A stretch of 64,000 bases of DNA. It comes from JBJMLO01 sp045805265. GTDB lineage: Bacteria > Actinomycetota > UBA4738 > JACQTL01. The stretch is from assembly GCA_045805265.1 (NCBI GenBank), contig JBJMLO010000011.1:372001-436000 (forward strand), given 5' to 3'. A program made the position numbers and the translations under genes. A model generated the notes under the pieces. It made no database searches. It was not told the origin of the DNA and worked only from the letters and a program-made list of their open reading frames with translations. This document shows positions 17,937-26,521 of the stretch, piece after piece (within the stretch, counting starts at the first letter, position 1; each line of letters opens with the position of its first letter).

Positions 17937-18827
17937 TCAGGCCTCCGCGCCGGCCTGGCGGGCCCGGGCCCGCCGCCACACCAGCAGCGCGAGCAGTGCC
18001 AGCGCGCCGAGGGGCAGCAGCACGCCCAGGCTGACGACGATTCCGTAGATCATGCCGAAGAACACGGCCTTGGCCCGGTCCCAGGCCTCCGACAGCTGGG
18101 GGCTCCCGATCCCGGCGGTCTCGGCGGGCCGGTGGGCCGGCAGGCCCGGCTCGAACAGCTCCACCTGGATCGTGCCCAGCGCCGCCTGGTTCTGCAGCGA
18201 GCGCTGCTGCCCGACAAGCTCCTCGATCTGCAGCTGGACGTCGGACAGCGTCCGCTGGACCTGGAGCGTTCCGGTCACCGTGGTGGCGGTGTGCAGGATG
18301 CCGAGCAGGACCTGCTCCTGGGCCCGGGCGTTGCGGATGCGGGCCGCAAGATCGACGAAGCGCGAGGTCACGTCGCGGCCGGTCACCGAACGCAGGCGGA
18401 TGTCCCCGAGCCCGGCGATCTCGGACAGCGCCGCCTCGAAGCGGTCCGCCGGGACCCGCAGCGTCAGCCGGCCGGAACGGACCTTCGCCCCCTCGGTCGA
18501 TGACGACTCGACGAAGCCGCCCTGCTCGCCGGCGATCGAGGACGCCCGGTCGTAGGCCTCCTGGAACCCGCCCCGCTTCACCTGGATGGACAGCCGGGCG
18601 GTTTTCACGATGCTCGGACCGACCTGCGGCACGCCGGCCATCACGGCGACGTCCCCACCGCCCGGAGGAGCCCCGATGGCCGGCCTCGCCGGCGCGCTTC
18701 GTCCCGGCACCGGCTCGGCGGCCGAGTTGGCGCCGCCGCCGCCGCCCGCTGTGCACGCCGCGGCCGCGAGGGCCACGATCCCGGACAGCATCAACAACCG
18801 GCTGGTTGCACGCGCGAACTGCGTCAT
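17937..18827 (-). CDS. DUF4349-family lipoprotein
   Basis: A 296-residue protein. The N-terminal signal peptide ends in a lipobox (A-L-A-A-A-A-C, Cys at about residue 25), so it is a predicted lipoprotein. A low-complexity linker is followed by the DUF4349 core (K-T-A-R-L-S-I-Q-V, R-L-T-L-R-V-P-A-D-R-F-E-A-A-L, T-S-R-F-V-D-L-A-A-R-I-R-N). A coiled coil with L-Q-I-E-E-L-V-G-Q-Q-R-S-L follows, then a C-terminal membrane helix with a basic tail. The function of DUF4349 is unknown. I chose the ATG at 18827, with GGGAGG 5 bases upstream, over an ATG 17 codons earlier. Confidence 0.87.
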   Translation of the reverse strand: MTQFARATSRLLMLSGIVALAAAACTAGGGGGANSAAEPVPGRSAPARPAIGAPPGGGDVAVMAGVPQVGPSIVKTARLSIQVKRGGFQEAYDRASSIAGEQGGFVESSSTEGAKVRSGRLTLRVPADRFEAALSEIAGLGDIRLRSVTGRDVTSRFVDLAARIRNARAQEQVLLGILHTATTVTGTLQVQRTLSDVQLQIEELVGQQRSLQNQAALGTIQVELFEPGLPAHRPAETAGIGSPQLSEAWDRAKAVFFGMIYGIVVSLGVLLPLGALALLALLVWRRARARQAGAEA

Positions 18828-18950
18828 GGCCGCCTCCCTGACCTCGGTTGGCCGACGGTGCGCGGCGGGGTCGCTCATCTCGTTGTACGAGATGGCGACG
18901 GGATGAGACTTGGACGGCCGGCGGCCGGGATCCGTTCCCCTGCCGGAGGA

Positions 18951-19889
18951 TCAGTCCGGGAGCCGAACCCGGCCGCGTGCGCTCCCGGCCAGGGCGGCCG
19001 GCCCGGCGGCCACCACCCCGTCGGCATGCAGCCCCCGCACTGCGGCCGCCACCCGGTCCTCGGGCCGGCCCGTCGCCGACACGAGCCCGCCGAGGGTGGC
19101 CGTCCCGACCAGGCGCAGACTGGCCAGGACCAGCCCGCGGACCTGCCGCATCGACCCCGCGAAGCCGGGCTGTCGTCGGGCCGGGCGTTCGGGCGTCCCG
19201 CCGGTCAGAAGAAACCGGCAGCCGCCGGCGAGCGGGCACACGTCGCACCGGGGCCGCGGACGGCACACGGTCCGGCCGAGGTCCATCAGTCCCTGCAGCA
19301 CGTCGCCCGGAGCCCGGCCGGCCAGCCAGCCCTGCGCGGCCACCCGGAGCTCCACCTCCGCAACCCGATGCGGTTCGAGGCCGAGCACCGCCCGGGAGGT
19401 CACCCGGCGGACGTTGGTGTCGAGCGCCGTGACCGGCCGGCCGTAGCCGAGCGCGGCGACGGCCGCGGACGTGTACGCCCCGAACCCCGGCAGCCCGCGG
19501 AGCACGGCAGGATCGTCCGGGACCCGCCCACCGTGGTCCCGGACCATGGCCCGCGCCGCCTCCGACAGCGCCACGGCCCGGCGGGGATAGCCCAGGGTCC
19601 CCCACGCCCGGATGACCTCGCCGCGGGGAGCCGCCGCCAGCGCCTCCACGGTCGCGAACCGTTCCAGGAACGCCGGATAGGCCGGCACCACCCGCGCGGC
19701 CTGGGTCTGCTGGAGCATGACCTCGCTGACCCACACTCGGTACGGGTCGGCATCGCCGCGCCAGGGGTACGCGGTTCGCCGGGGCCGGTACCACCGCATC
19801 AGGGACCAGCGAAGCGACGCGTACGCGTTCCCGTTCGCGACCGGATTTGCCTCCCCGGAGGCGGCGAGTAGGCTACGGCTCGAAGCCAT
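18951..19889 (-). CDS. mutY: A/G-specific adenine glycosylase (short actinobacterial type)
   Basis: A base-excision enzyme that removes adenine opposite 8-oxoguanine. Visible features are W-V-S-E-V-M-L-Q-Q-T-Q with the catalytic Glu, the helix-hairpin-helix L-P-G-F-G-A-Y-T-S-A-A-V, and A-L-D-T-N-V-R-R-V with the catalytic Asp. The iron-sulfur cysteines read C-x5-C-x2-C-x5-C, whereas the usual first gap is six residues. The C-terminal NUDIX-like domain of E. coli MutY is replaced by a short R-Q-V-R-G-L-V-L-A-S-L-R segment, as in actinobacterial forms. The ATG at 19889 is taken because the first helix starts before the next Met (19799). It then shares the CATG with the divergent CBS gene. An Fpg/Nei-family glycosylase is also in the window. 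Confidence 0.88.
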   Translation of the reverse strand: MASSRSLLAASGEANPVANGNAYASLRWSLMRWYRPRRTAYPWRGDADPYRVWVSEVMLQQTQAARVVPAYPAFLERFATVEALAAAPRGEVIRAWGTLGYPRRAVALSEAARAMVRDHGGRVPDDPAVLRGLPGFGAYTSAAVAALGYGRPVTALDTNVRRVTSRAVLGLEPHRVAEVELRVAAQGWLAGRAPGDVLQGLMDLGRTVCRPRPRCDVCPLAGGCRFLLTGGTPERPARRQPGFAGSMRQVRGLVLASLRLVGTATLGGLVSATGRPEDRVAAAVRGLHADGVVAAGPAALAGSARGRVRLPD

Positions 19890-20253
19890 GGCGACCGTCG
19901 GCGAGGTCATGAACCGCGACCTCATCACGGTGGACCCCTCCGCGACGGTGGCGGAGGCGGCGACCGTGATGGGGGGCAAGCACGTAGGGTCGGCGCTCGT
20001 CATGGACGGCGAGCAGCTCACGGGGATCTTCACGGAACGCGACATCGTCCGCGCGCTCGGCGAGCACTTCGACGCGGCCGGTCATCCCGTCTCCCACTGG
20101 ATGACCTCGAACCCCCAGACGATCGAGCCCGGCGCCACCACCGAAGAGGCCCTCGACGCAATGCTGCGTGGGGGGTTCCGACACCTCCCTGTCGTCGACG
20201 GCGACCGGGTGGTGGGCATGCTCTCGCTCCGGGACGTCGCGGCGTCCGAGTAA
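19888..20253 (+). CDS. Two-CBS-domain protein
   Basis: A 121-residue protein made only of a pair of CBS domains (V-G-E-V-M-N-R-D-L-I-T-V-D-P; G-I-F-T-E-R-D-I-V-R-A; S-H-W-M-T-S-N-P-Q-T-I; G-M-L-S-L-R-D-V). Stand-alone CBS pairs bind adenine nucleotides and act as energy or redox sensors on partner proteins; the partner is unknown. It starts back-to-back with mutY. TAGGCT at 19869-19874 could be its -10 box, but with 13 bases to the ATG this is looser than other leaderless starts here. It converges on the small gene at 20282-20479. Confidence 0.92.
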   Translation: MATVGEVMNRDLITVDPSATVAEAATVMGGKHVGSALVMDGEQLTGIFTERDIVRALGEHFDAAGHPVSHWMTSNPQTIEPGATTEEALDAMLRGGFRHLPVVDGDRVVGMLSLRDVAASE

Positions 20254-20281
20254 CCCTGACCAGGGCCGGCGCGACGGCCGG

Positions 20282-20479
20282 CTATCGGCCGAACCCGGGG
20301 ATCCCCTGCTTGTCCGGAAGGTCCTCGGCCGCCTCCTTCAGCGCCGCCCACACCTCCCGGAACACGTCGCCGGCATAACGCGGATCCTTCGCGTTCTCGA
20401 GGCCCATCGTGCCCCGGAGCGCCGACGCCGTGATCTCCACGGCCTTCTCGAACAGCGACCAGTCGTTGTCGCGCGCCAC
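20282..20479 (-). CDS. Small conserved-looking protein of unknown function
   Basis: A 65-residue acidic helical protein, W-S-L-F-E-K-A-V-E-I-T-A-S-A-L-R-G then F-R-E-V-W-A-A-L-K-E-A-A-E-D-L, with tail G-I-P-G-F-G-R. No known domain is recognised. The GTG at 20479 has GGAGG 7 bases upstream, a good ribosome binding site. It lies 81 bases downstream of zwf on the same strand and may be the last gene of the pentose-phosphate unit. A 6-bp hairpin (GCCGGC at 20265-20270 and 20277-20282) sits at its end. Confidence 0.7.
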   Translation of the reverse strand: MARDNDWSLFEKAVEITASALRGTMGLENAKDPRYAGDVFREVWAALKEAAEDLPDKQGIPGFGR

Positions 20480-20560
20480 CGTCGAACCTCCTCGTCGATC
20501 CTCGGAATCGGGTGCGGGCGACCAGCCTACCGGCTCCTCCCGCGACCCTCGATCCGCGGC

Positions 20561-22009
20561 TTAGTGCACGTGCTCGTCGGCCTCCGCCGGCGGCGTGAGG
20601 TGCCAGTGGCGGGGCAGGACCAGCTCGTCGGCCTCGACCGGCCCCCATGAACCCTTCTCGTAGAAGTGGACGGGCGGGGGTTTCGAGAGCACCGGCCCGA
20701 TGACCTCCCAGGCCCGCTCGACCTCGTCGGACCGGGTGAACAGCGTGTGGTCGCCCGCCATCGCCTCGAGGATGAGCGTCTCGTACGCCTCGATGAGCGG
20801 CGTCTGGTACGCGCTCTGGTAGTCGAAGTCCAGGTCCGCCCGGTCGAGCTCGAACCCGATCCCCGGCTTCTTGATGTTGAGGTGCAGCGACATGCCCTCG
20901 TTCGGCTGGACCCGGATCACCAGCGCGTCCCGGCCGAGCGGGACCGCGTCGGTCCCGCGGAACACCGAGTACGGAACCTGCCGGAACGACAGGGAGAGCT
21001 CGGTGACCTTGCGGTGGAGGTTCTTTCCGGTCCGGAGGTTGAACGGCACGCCTGCCCACCGCCAGTTGTCGATGTAGACCTGCAGGGCCGAGTACGTGTC
21101 CGCCTGGGAGTCCGGGGCGACGTCCGCCTCGTGGCGGTAGCCGATGTACTGGCCCCGCACGACCTGGTTGGGGTCGATGGGCTGCATGGACCGCAGGACC
21201 CGAACCTTCTCGTCGCGCAGGCGGTCGGGATCGAACGACACCGGCGGCTCCATGGCCAGTACGGTCAGCATCTGGAACAGGTGCGTGGCGACCATGTCGC
21301 GGATGGTCCCGGTCTGCTCGTAGAACGAGCCCCGGCCCTCGATGCCGATCTCCTCGGCCACCGTGATCTGCACGTTGTCCACGTACCGCCGGTTCCAGAT
21401 CGGCTCGAACATTCCGTTGGCGAACCGCAGGGCCAGGAGGTTCTGCACGGTCTCCTTGCCCAGGTAGTGGTCGATGCGGAAGACCTGGGACTCGTCGAAG
21501 ACGCGGTGGATGTCGGCGTTGAGCTCCTTGGCGGTCTTCAGGTCCCGGCCGAAGGGCTTCTCGATGACGACCTTCGCGTCGGCGTGCAGCTTGCTCTCGC
21601 CCAGCCGCATCACGATGTCGGGGTACGCGGCCGGCGGGGTCGCGCAGTAGTAGAAGCGGCCGCCGTTCGTGCCCATCGTCTGGTCGAGCGTCTCGAGGTG
21701 CTCACGGAGGTGCTCCATCGCCATCTCGTTGGCGAACTCCCCGGGCACGTATGACAGCCGCTTGGCGAAGTCGTCCCACCGCTCGCCCTCGGGCTGCTCC
21801 CTGGCGAACTGTTCGATCTGCTCCCGCGCGTAGGTGCGCCAGGCCTCGTCGCTCATGTCGGTGCGCGAGTAGCCGACGATGGCGACGCCCTCCGGGAGCA
21901 GCCCCTCCACCCACAGGTGCCAGAACGCGGGCAGCAGCTTGCGCCGGGTGAGGTCGCCGGACGCCCCGAAGATGACGATGGCCTGCGGCTCGGCTGGCTT
22001 CAGCGCCAT
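20561..22009 (-). CDS. zwf: Glucose-6-phosphate 1-dehydrogenase
   Basis: Oxidises glucose-6-phosphate to 6-phosphogluconolactone with NADP or NAD, the first step of the oxidative pentose-phosphate pathway, in the cytosol. The 482 residues match the usual length. The nucleotide-binding loop F-G-A-S-G-D-L-T-R-R-K is at about residue 14, E-K-P-F-G-R-D-L and the substrate signature R-I-D-H-Y-L-G-K with the catalytic His lie in the middle, and N-L-R-T-G-K follows later. It lies downstream of gnd and a Rieske-like gene on the same strand, so the operon order is gnd, Rieske-like, zwf. The ATG at 22009 has GGGAG about 9 bases before it. Confidence 0.97.
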   Translation of the reverse strand: MALKPAEPQAIVIFGASGDLTRRKLLPAFWHLWVEGLLPEGVAIVGYSRTDMSDEAWRTYAREQIEQFAREQPEGERWDDFAKRLSYVPGEFANEMAMEHLREHLETLDQTMGTNGGRFYYCATPPAAYPDIVMRLGESKLHADAKVVIEKPFGRDLKTAKELNADIHRVFDESQVFRIDHYLGKETVQNLLALRFANGMFEPIWNRRYVDNVQITVAEEIGIEGRGSFYEQTGTIRDMVATHLFQMLTVLAMEPPVSFDPDRLRDEKVRVLRSMQPIDPNQVVRGQYIGYRHEADVAPDSQADTYSALQVYIDNWRWAGVPFNLRTGKNLHRKVTELSLSFRQVPYSVFRGTDAVPLGRDALVIRVQPNEGMSLHLNIKKPGIGFELDRADLDFDYQSAYQTPLIEAYETLILEAMAGDHTLFTRSDEVERAWEVIGPVLSKPPPVHFYEKGSWGPVEADELVLPRHWHLTPPAEADEHVH

Positions 22010-22123
22010 CTGTTCACGCTCCCTCGATCGCTCATCCCGTCCTCCTCGCGCTGTGGTCTCGGGCTCGATCCGCTCGTTACTGGTCGGCGCATTCTCCCTA
22101 CCCAGGCCCGCTCCGGTCGGGCC

Positions 22124-22438
22124 CTACGCGACGGCGACCTCCAGCCAGCCCCGCTCGACGCGCACCGCGAACACCGGAATCGGGTCCTCCGCGGGCCCTC
22201 GGAGCGGCTCACCGGTCGTGAGGTCGAAGGCGCTGCCGTCGTCGGGGCACGCCACCGCCTCGCCGTCCTCGATGGACCCCTCCGCCAGCTGGCACCCCTC
22301 CACCGTGCACTCCCCGCCGAACGCGTGGAACCGCCCGTCGACGCACGTCACAGCGATCCGGACTCCCGGCAGGTCGAACTCCCGGATCTCCCCGTCGGGA
22401 ACCTCCGCCGCGGCCCCCACCCGCACGAACTCCGCCAC
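22124..22438 (-). CDS. Rieske-fold ferredoxin-like protein lacking both His ligands
   Basis: A 104-residue protein with the overall pattern of small Rieske ferredoxins: E-F-V-R-V-G-A-A-A-E-V-P-D-G-E at the start, then the first cluster loop, C-P-x-x-G-S-A-F-D-L-T-T-G, and P-V-F-A-V-R-V at the end. In true Rieske proteins the loops read C-x-H and C-x-x-H. Here they read C-T-V-E-G-C and C-P-D-D-G, so both cysteines remain but both histidines are lost (Val and Asp). A normal 2Fe-2S Rieske cluster is unlikely. The GTG at 22438 lies 38 bases after the gnd stop. Its position between gnd and zwf suggests a link to NADPH supply; this is inference. Confidence 0.8.
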   Translation of the reverse strand: MAEFVRVGAAAEVPDGEIREFDLPGVRIAVTCVDGRFHAFGGECTVEGCQLAEGSIEDGEAVACPDDGSAFDLTTGEPLRGPAEDPIPVFAVRVERGWLEVAVA

Positions 22439-22476
22439 GCCGGCATCCTTCCACGGTCCGGCCCGGGCCGACCCGC

Positions 22477-23511
22477 TCAGGCCTGCTTCTCGGCGTGCCC
22501 GCCGAACTGCTTGCGCATGGCCGACAGGACCTTGTTCGCGAAGTCGTCGAGGTCGCGGGAGGCGAAGCGCGAGTACAGCGCGGACGTGAGCACCGGCGAG
22601 GGAACCCCCTCGTCGATCGCGGCGATCGACGTCCACCGCCCCTCGCCCGAGTCCGACACCCGGCCGGAGAACTCCTTCAGCGTCGGCGACTCGTACAGGG
22701 CGGCCGCAGTCAGGTCGAGGAGCCAGGACCCGACCACGCTGCCCCGGCGCCACACCTCCGCGACCTCGGTGGTGTCGACGTCGTACTGGTAGAACTGCGG
22801 CTCCTCCATCGGCGCCGTCTCGGCGTCCTGCTCCCGCTGCACCTTGCCGGCGTTGGCGTTCGCCAGGATGTTCAGGCCCTCGGCGTAGGCGGCCATGATC
22901 CCGTACTCGATCCCGTTGTGGACCATCTTCACGAAGTGGCCCGCGCCGACTGGCCCGCAGTGTAGGTACCCGTGCTCGGCCATGGTGGGGTCGCCCGACC
23001 GCCCCGCGGTCCGCTCGGCCGAGTCGACCCCGGGAGCGATCGAGGCGAAGATCGGCTCCAGGTGGGCGAAGACGTCCTGCTCGGCCCCGATCATCAGGCA
23101 GAACCCCCGCTCCAGCCCGAACACCCCGCCGCTCGTCCCGACGTCGACGTAGTGGATGCCCTTCTCGGCCAGCTCCCCGCTCCGCCGGATGTCGTCCCGG
23201 TAGTAGGTGTTACCCCCGTCGATCACGATGTCGCCCTCGTCCAGCCGATCGGCCAGGTCCGCGACCGTCCGCCCGGTGATCTCGCCGGCAGGCACCATGA
23301 CCCACACGGCCCGGGGCTTCGACAGCTTGCCCACGAAGTCGTCCAGCGACGAGGCGCCGGTCGCGCCCTCCGACTCGAGCTGCTGCACCGCATCCGGACT
23401 CCGGTCGAACCCCACCAGATCGTGCCCGTCCCGCATGAGCCGCCGCGTCAGGTTCGCCCCCATCCGGCCCAGCCCGACCATCCCCAGCTGCATCGGCCTG
23501 TCGGTCGCCAT
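22477..23511 (-). CDS. gnd: 6-phosphogluconate dehydrogenase, short decarboxylating type
   Basis: Converts 6-phosphogluconate to ribulose-5-phosphate and CO2. At 344 residues it is the short (YqeC/GndA-like, often NAD-preferring) form rather than the 470-residue form. The Rossmann motif is G-L-G-R-M-G-A-N-L, with D-V-G-T-S-G-G-V-F-G-L at the substrate site and the catalytic Lys in G-H-F-V-K-M-V-H-N-G-I-E-Y. I chose the ATG at 23511 (AAAGGGGAG just upstream) over a GTG six codons earlier. It is the first gene of the probable gnd, Rieske-like, zwf operon and is divergent from the hydrolase gene at 23621. Confidence 0.95.
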   Translation of the reverse strand: MATDRPMQLGMVGLGRMGANLTRRLMRDGHDLVGFDRSPDAVQQLESEGATGASSLDDFVGKLSKPRAVWVMVPAGEITGRTVADLADRLDEGDIVIDGGNTYYRDDIRRSGELAEKGIHYVDVGTSGGVFGLERGFCLMIGAEQDVFAHLEPIFASIAPGVDSAERTAGRSGDPTMAEHGYLHCGPVGAGHFVKMVHNGIEYGIMAAYAEGLNILANANAGKVQREQDAETAPMEEPQFYQYDVDTTEVAEVWRRGSVVGSWLLDLTAAALYESPTLKEFSGRVSDSGEGRWTSIAAIDEGVPSPVLTSALYSRFASRDLDDFANKVLSAMRKQFGGHAEKQA

Positions 23512-23620
23512 GTGCTCCCCTTTCCCCACGTGTCGTGACCGCGGAGCGCCCGCAGCCCACGCCCTACCGTCCGTCCAACCCTCGGGGCGTTTCTAGCACA
23601 CGCCCTGTCGATGCCCCCGC

Positions 23621-24421
23621 GTGGCACCCGATGGGGTTCAATTCGACCCGATGACTGGCGACCGGTTCTTTCGCGATTGGCCGGCCCGGGAGCGGAAGGC
23701 CGCCGTCGCGCTGGTCCCCGGGCTCGCCGAGCACTCGGGCCGGTACGGCCACGTGGCCGCCCGGTTGAACGAGACCGGGTACTCGGTCGTCGCCGTCGAC
23801 ATCCGCGGCCACGGCCGGTCCGCCGGCTGGCCCGGGATGGTCGACGGCCTCGACGACTGGGTGGCGGACGCGGAGGCGGCGATGGCGCGGGCCCGCGCGG
23901 AAGCCGGCGACCGCCCCGTCTTCCTCATGGGTCATTCCCTCGGAGCGCTGATCGCGGCGACCCACGTCATCCGGTCGGGCGACGAGGGCCTGGCCGGCCT
24001 CGTGCTCTCCAGCCTCGCGGTTCTCGCGGGAACCGCGCTGCTGGAATCGATGGGCGACCCGGAAGGCCAGGGCATCCCATCGGCGGCCCTCAGCCGCGAC
24101 GTCGAGGTCCAGCGTGCCTATGACGACGATCCGCTGGTCTTCGCCGACCGGGTCCCCCCGGAATCAACCGCGGCCGCACTCGAAGCAGCGATCGAAGTCA
24201 ACCAGGGCGCTGGCGCCATCACGCTCCCCGTGCTGATGTTCCACGGCGAGCTGGACGCCATCGCCGACCCGGATGGCGCCAGGTATTTCTTCGAAGCCCT
24301 CGGATCAACCGACAAGCGCCTGCGCATCTACGAAGGCCTGCTCCACGAGACGATGAACGAACCAGAGCGGGACGTGGTGCTCGACGACCTGATCGCCTGG
24401 CTCGACGAGCACGCTCCATAG
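23621..24421 (+). CDS. Monoacylglycerol-lipase-like alpha/beta hydrolase
   Basis: A 266-residue hydrolase of the serine aminopeptidase S33/monoglyceride lipase type. It shows G-L-A-E-H-S-G-R-Y, D-I-R-G-H-G-R-S, the nucleophile G-H-S-L-G-A, the acid Asp in F-H-G-E-L-D-A-I-A-D, and the His in L-L-H-E-T-M-N-E. In relatives the first motif is H-G-x-G-E-H; here the His is Pro (V-P-G-L-A-E-H). It probably cleaves fatty-acyl esters in the cytosol. The GTG at 23621 keeps the usual N-terminal strand; the ATG at 23651 is the alternative. Third-position GC is a little lower than in the neighbours. Confidence 0.85.
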   Translation: MAPDGVQFDPMTGDRFFRDWPARERKAAVALVPGLAEHSGRYGHVAARLNETGYSVVAVDIRGHGRSAGWPGMVDGLDDWVADAEAAMARARAEAGDRPVFLMGHSLGALIAATHVIRSGDEGLAGLVLSSLAVLAGTALLESMGDPEGQGIPSAALSRDVEVQRAYDDDPLVFADRVPPESTAAALEAAIEVNQGAGAITLPVLMFHGELDAIADPDGARYFFEALGSTDKRLRIYEGLLHETMNEPERDVVLDDLIAWLDEHAP

Positions 24422-24481
24422 ATCGCTCGCGCAGCCCCGCAGGCGGGGCCGAGACGACCGCCATCGTGGAGACTGGTGCCA

Positions 24482-25288
24482 GTGCCGGAGCTTCCCGACG
24501 TCGAGGGCTATCGCCGATTCTGGGTCGAGCACGCCGTGGGCCGGACCGTCCGGCGGGCCGTGACGACCGATCCGGCGATCGTGCGGAACGCCTCGCCCCG
24601 GGCGCTCGACCGGGCGCTGCGGGGGCGGACGTTTGCCGATCCCGTGCGCCACGGCAAGTGGCTGCTGTGCTGGACGACGGATGGACCGTGTCTGCTGATC
24701 CACTTCGGGATGACCGGGTGGTTCCTGTGGGCGGACTCGGCCGAGGAGCGCCACCGCCACGACCGGGTGATCGTGGAGCTCGAGGGCGGCGGCGAGGTCC
24801 GGTACCGGAACATGCGGAAGCTGGGCGGCGTGTGGCTGGCGCACGACGACGCGGAGGCGGCGGCGATCACGGGAAAGCTCGGACCGGACGCCCTCGGCGT
24901 GGACCGGCGGCGGTTCCGGGAGCTGCTCGCGCACCGCCGCGGTGGCGCGAAGGCCGTGCTGATGGATCAGATGTTCGTCGCGGGGATCGGGAACCTCCTG
25001 GCCGACGAGATCCTGTGGCATGCCCGCATCCATCCGAAGCGCCGGATCGAGGACCTGTCGATCGAGCAGAGGGAGGGGCTGTTCGAGGCCGTGCGGAAGG
25101 TCGTCCGCGAGTCGGTCGCCGCGCACACCGACTACATCCCGAAGAAGCGGAACTGGCTGCTGTCGGTGCGCGGCGAGCCGGGGGCGGTCTGCCCGAGGTG
25201 CGGCACGCCGCTCGCACGCACCGTGGCGGCGGGGCGCACCACCTGGTTCTGTCCGCAATGCCAGCCGGAACCGGAGGCCGGAGCGTGA
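24482..25288 (+). CDS. Fpg/Nei-family DNA glycosylase/AP lyase
   Basis: A base-excision repair enzyme of 268 residues. The GTG at 24482 is the right start because it places P-E-L-P-D-V-E directly after the initiator. The exposed Pro-2 is the Schiff-base nucleophile and Glu-3 assists. The beta-hairpin Lys is in V-R-H-G-K-W-L-L, the helix-two-turn-helix has G-I-G-N-L-L-A-D-E-I-L, and the C-terminal zinc finger is C-P-R-C, 16 residues, then C-P-Q-C. It could be MutM- or Nei-like; the substrate cannot be told from sequence alone. Its stop overlaps the next start as GTGA. Confidence 0.93.
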   Translation: MPELPDVEGYRRFWVEHAVGRTVRRAVTTDPAIVRNASPRALDRALRGRTFADPVRHGKWLLCWTTDGPCLLIHFGMTGWFLWADSAEERHRHDRVIVELEGGGEVRYRNMRKLGGVWLAHDDAEAAAITGKLGPDALGVDRRRFRELLAHRRGGAKAVLMDQMFVAGIGNLLADEILWHARIHPKRRIEDLSIEQREGLFEAVRKVVRESVAAHTDYIPKKRNWLLSVRGEPGAVCPRCGTPLARTVAAGRTTWFCPQCQPEPEAGA

Positions 25289-26514
25289 GGCGAAGCGCCG
25301 GGCTCGCCGCCCTCGTCGCGCTCACGATGATCGTGCTCCCCGGGACCGCGCAGGCCGTGCGGTCGTTCCAGGTCCCCGCTTCGGCGTGCACCGCGGACGG
25401 CGACTCCGCGCCCGCCATCGAGCGGTTCCTGGCGACCGTTCCGAACGGGTCCGTCGTCGTGTTCCCCAAGGACGCCACGTGCCGCGTGGACCGCACGGTG
25501 GACCTCGGCGTCCCCCCCTCGGGCCAGGACAAGCGCGAGCACACGGTGCTCGAGCTGAACGGCGCCACGATCCTGCGGACCTCCGAGCCGTCGTGCCGGA
25601 AGATCGACGAGTGCAACGGGCCGGTGGTCGCGCTGAACCTCGTGGACGGCGTGACGCTGCAGGGCGGCTCGATCCGGGGGGGCCAGCACGTGGAGGGCCT
25701 CCCCCAGTTCGACTCGACCCGCGAGCACGACCACGGGATCGCCGTGCACGGTTCCATGAACGTCGTCCTGTTCGGCCTGCACATCTCCGACGTGGCGGGG
25801 GACTGCGTCGACGTCGACAAGCAGAACAAGGACGTCGCGGGGAACATCCGGCTGATCGGCACGCCCGGGCGCCCCTTCGTCTGCGAAGGGGCCGGGCGGC
25901 AGGGCGTGTCGGGCAACGCCGTGACCGACCTGCGCATCCAGGGGCTGACGTTCGACCGCATCGCCTCGACGGGAGTGGACCTGGAGCCGCGCCACAGCGG
26001 GTACATCGACACGGCCGTGGTGCAGGGCAACAGGTTCGGGTGGGTGGGGAACTACGCGATCGCCGGGATCGGCAGCGGCGAGACGTGGAAGGACATCCGC
26101 ATCGAGCACAACGTCCAGACCGATCGCGCGCACACCGGCGACGCATTCCTGCGCGCCGGCAACTCCCTCGACCGTGGCCCGGTCATCGTGGTGGGCAACC
26201 GCATCCGCAACCGCATCCAGCTCAACCACACGAGCGGGTCGGCGGGGGGCAACGTCCTACTCCCGGGTGCGGACCAGCCGAAGTGCATGTTCGAGCTGTT
26301 CAACGACCCGCCGTTCGTCGTCGCGGACTCGAACCGCCATCCACGCGACGTCCAGCTGACCTGCGCGCTCGAGGGGAAGATCGCGAACGGCGGCATCCGG
26401 GGGACGGCGAAGAAGCTGCGGAAGTTCCTGGTGCCGGTGCTCGTCGTCTTGGGGGTGCTGATCGCGGGCGCGGTCGCGTTGGTCGTCACGCGGCGCCGGC
26501 GGGCGGCCGCCTGA
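25285..26514 (+). CDS. Secreted, membrane-anchored right-handed beta-helix protein
   Basis: A 409-residue protein. An N-terminal signal peptide ends near P-G-T-A-Q-A. A right-handed parallel beta-helix of the pectate-lyase/glycosyl hydrolase 28-like type follows, with short Asn/Gly/Val-rich rungs such as V-A-L-N-L-V-D-G-V-T-L-Q-G-G-S-I. A C-terminal membrane helix (V-P-V-L-V-V-L-G-V-L-I-A-G) ends in R-R-R-R. It is probably tethered outside the cell and acts on or binds polysaccharide. The GTG at 25285 has GGAGG 7 bases upstream and overlaps the glycosylase stop. Coupling with a DNA repair gene is odd and may have no functional meaning. Confidence 0.82.
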   Translation: MRRSAGLAALVALTMIVLPGTAQAVRSFQVPASACTADGDSAPAIERFLATVPNGSVVVFPKDATCRVDRTVDLGVPPSGQDKREHTVLELNGATILRTSEPSCRKIDECNGPVVALNLVDGVTLQGGSIRGGQHVEGLPQFDSTREHDHGIAVHGSMNVVLFGLHISDVAGDCVDVDKQNKDVAGNIRLIGTPGRPFVCEGAGRQGVSGNAVTDLRIQGLTFDRIASTGVDLEPRHSGYIDTAVVQGNRFGWVGNYAIAGIGSGETWKDIRIEHNVQTDRAHTGDAFLRAGNSLDRGPVIVVGNRIRNRIQLNHTSGSAGGNVLLPGADQPKCMFELFNDPPFVVADSNRHPRDVQLTCALEGKIANGGIRGTAKKLRKFLVPVLVVLGVLIAGAVALVVTRRRRAAA

Positions 26515-26521
26515 CCACGGC

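Noticed and set aside
20265..20282. GCCGGC/GCCGGC hairpin between convergent genes as a terminator
   Set aside because: The 6-base arms are palindromic by themselves and very common in this GC-rich sequence; there is no T-run and one arm lies within the stop region of a gene.
23630..23655. GGGGTTCAATTCGACCC resembles a tRNA T-arm
   Set aside because: No acceptor, D or anticodon arms fit around it, and it lies at the start of a hydrolase gene.
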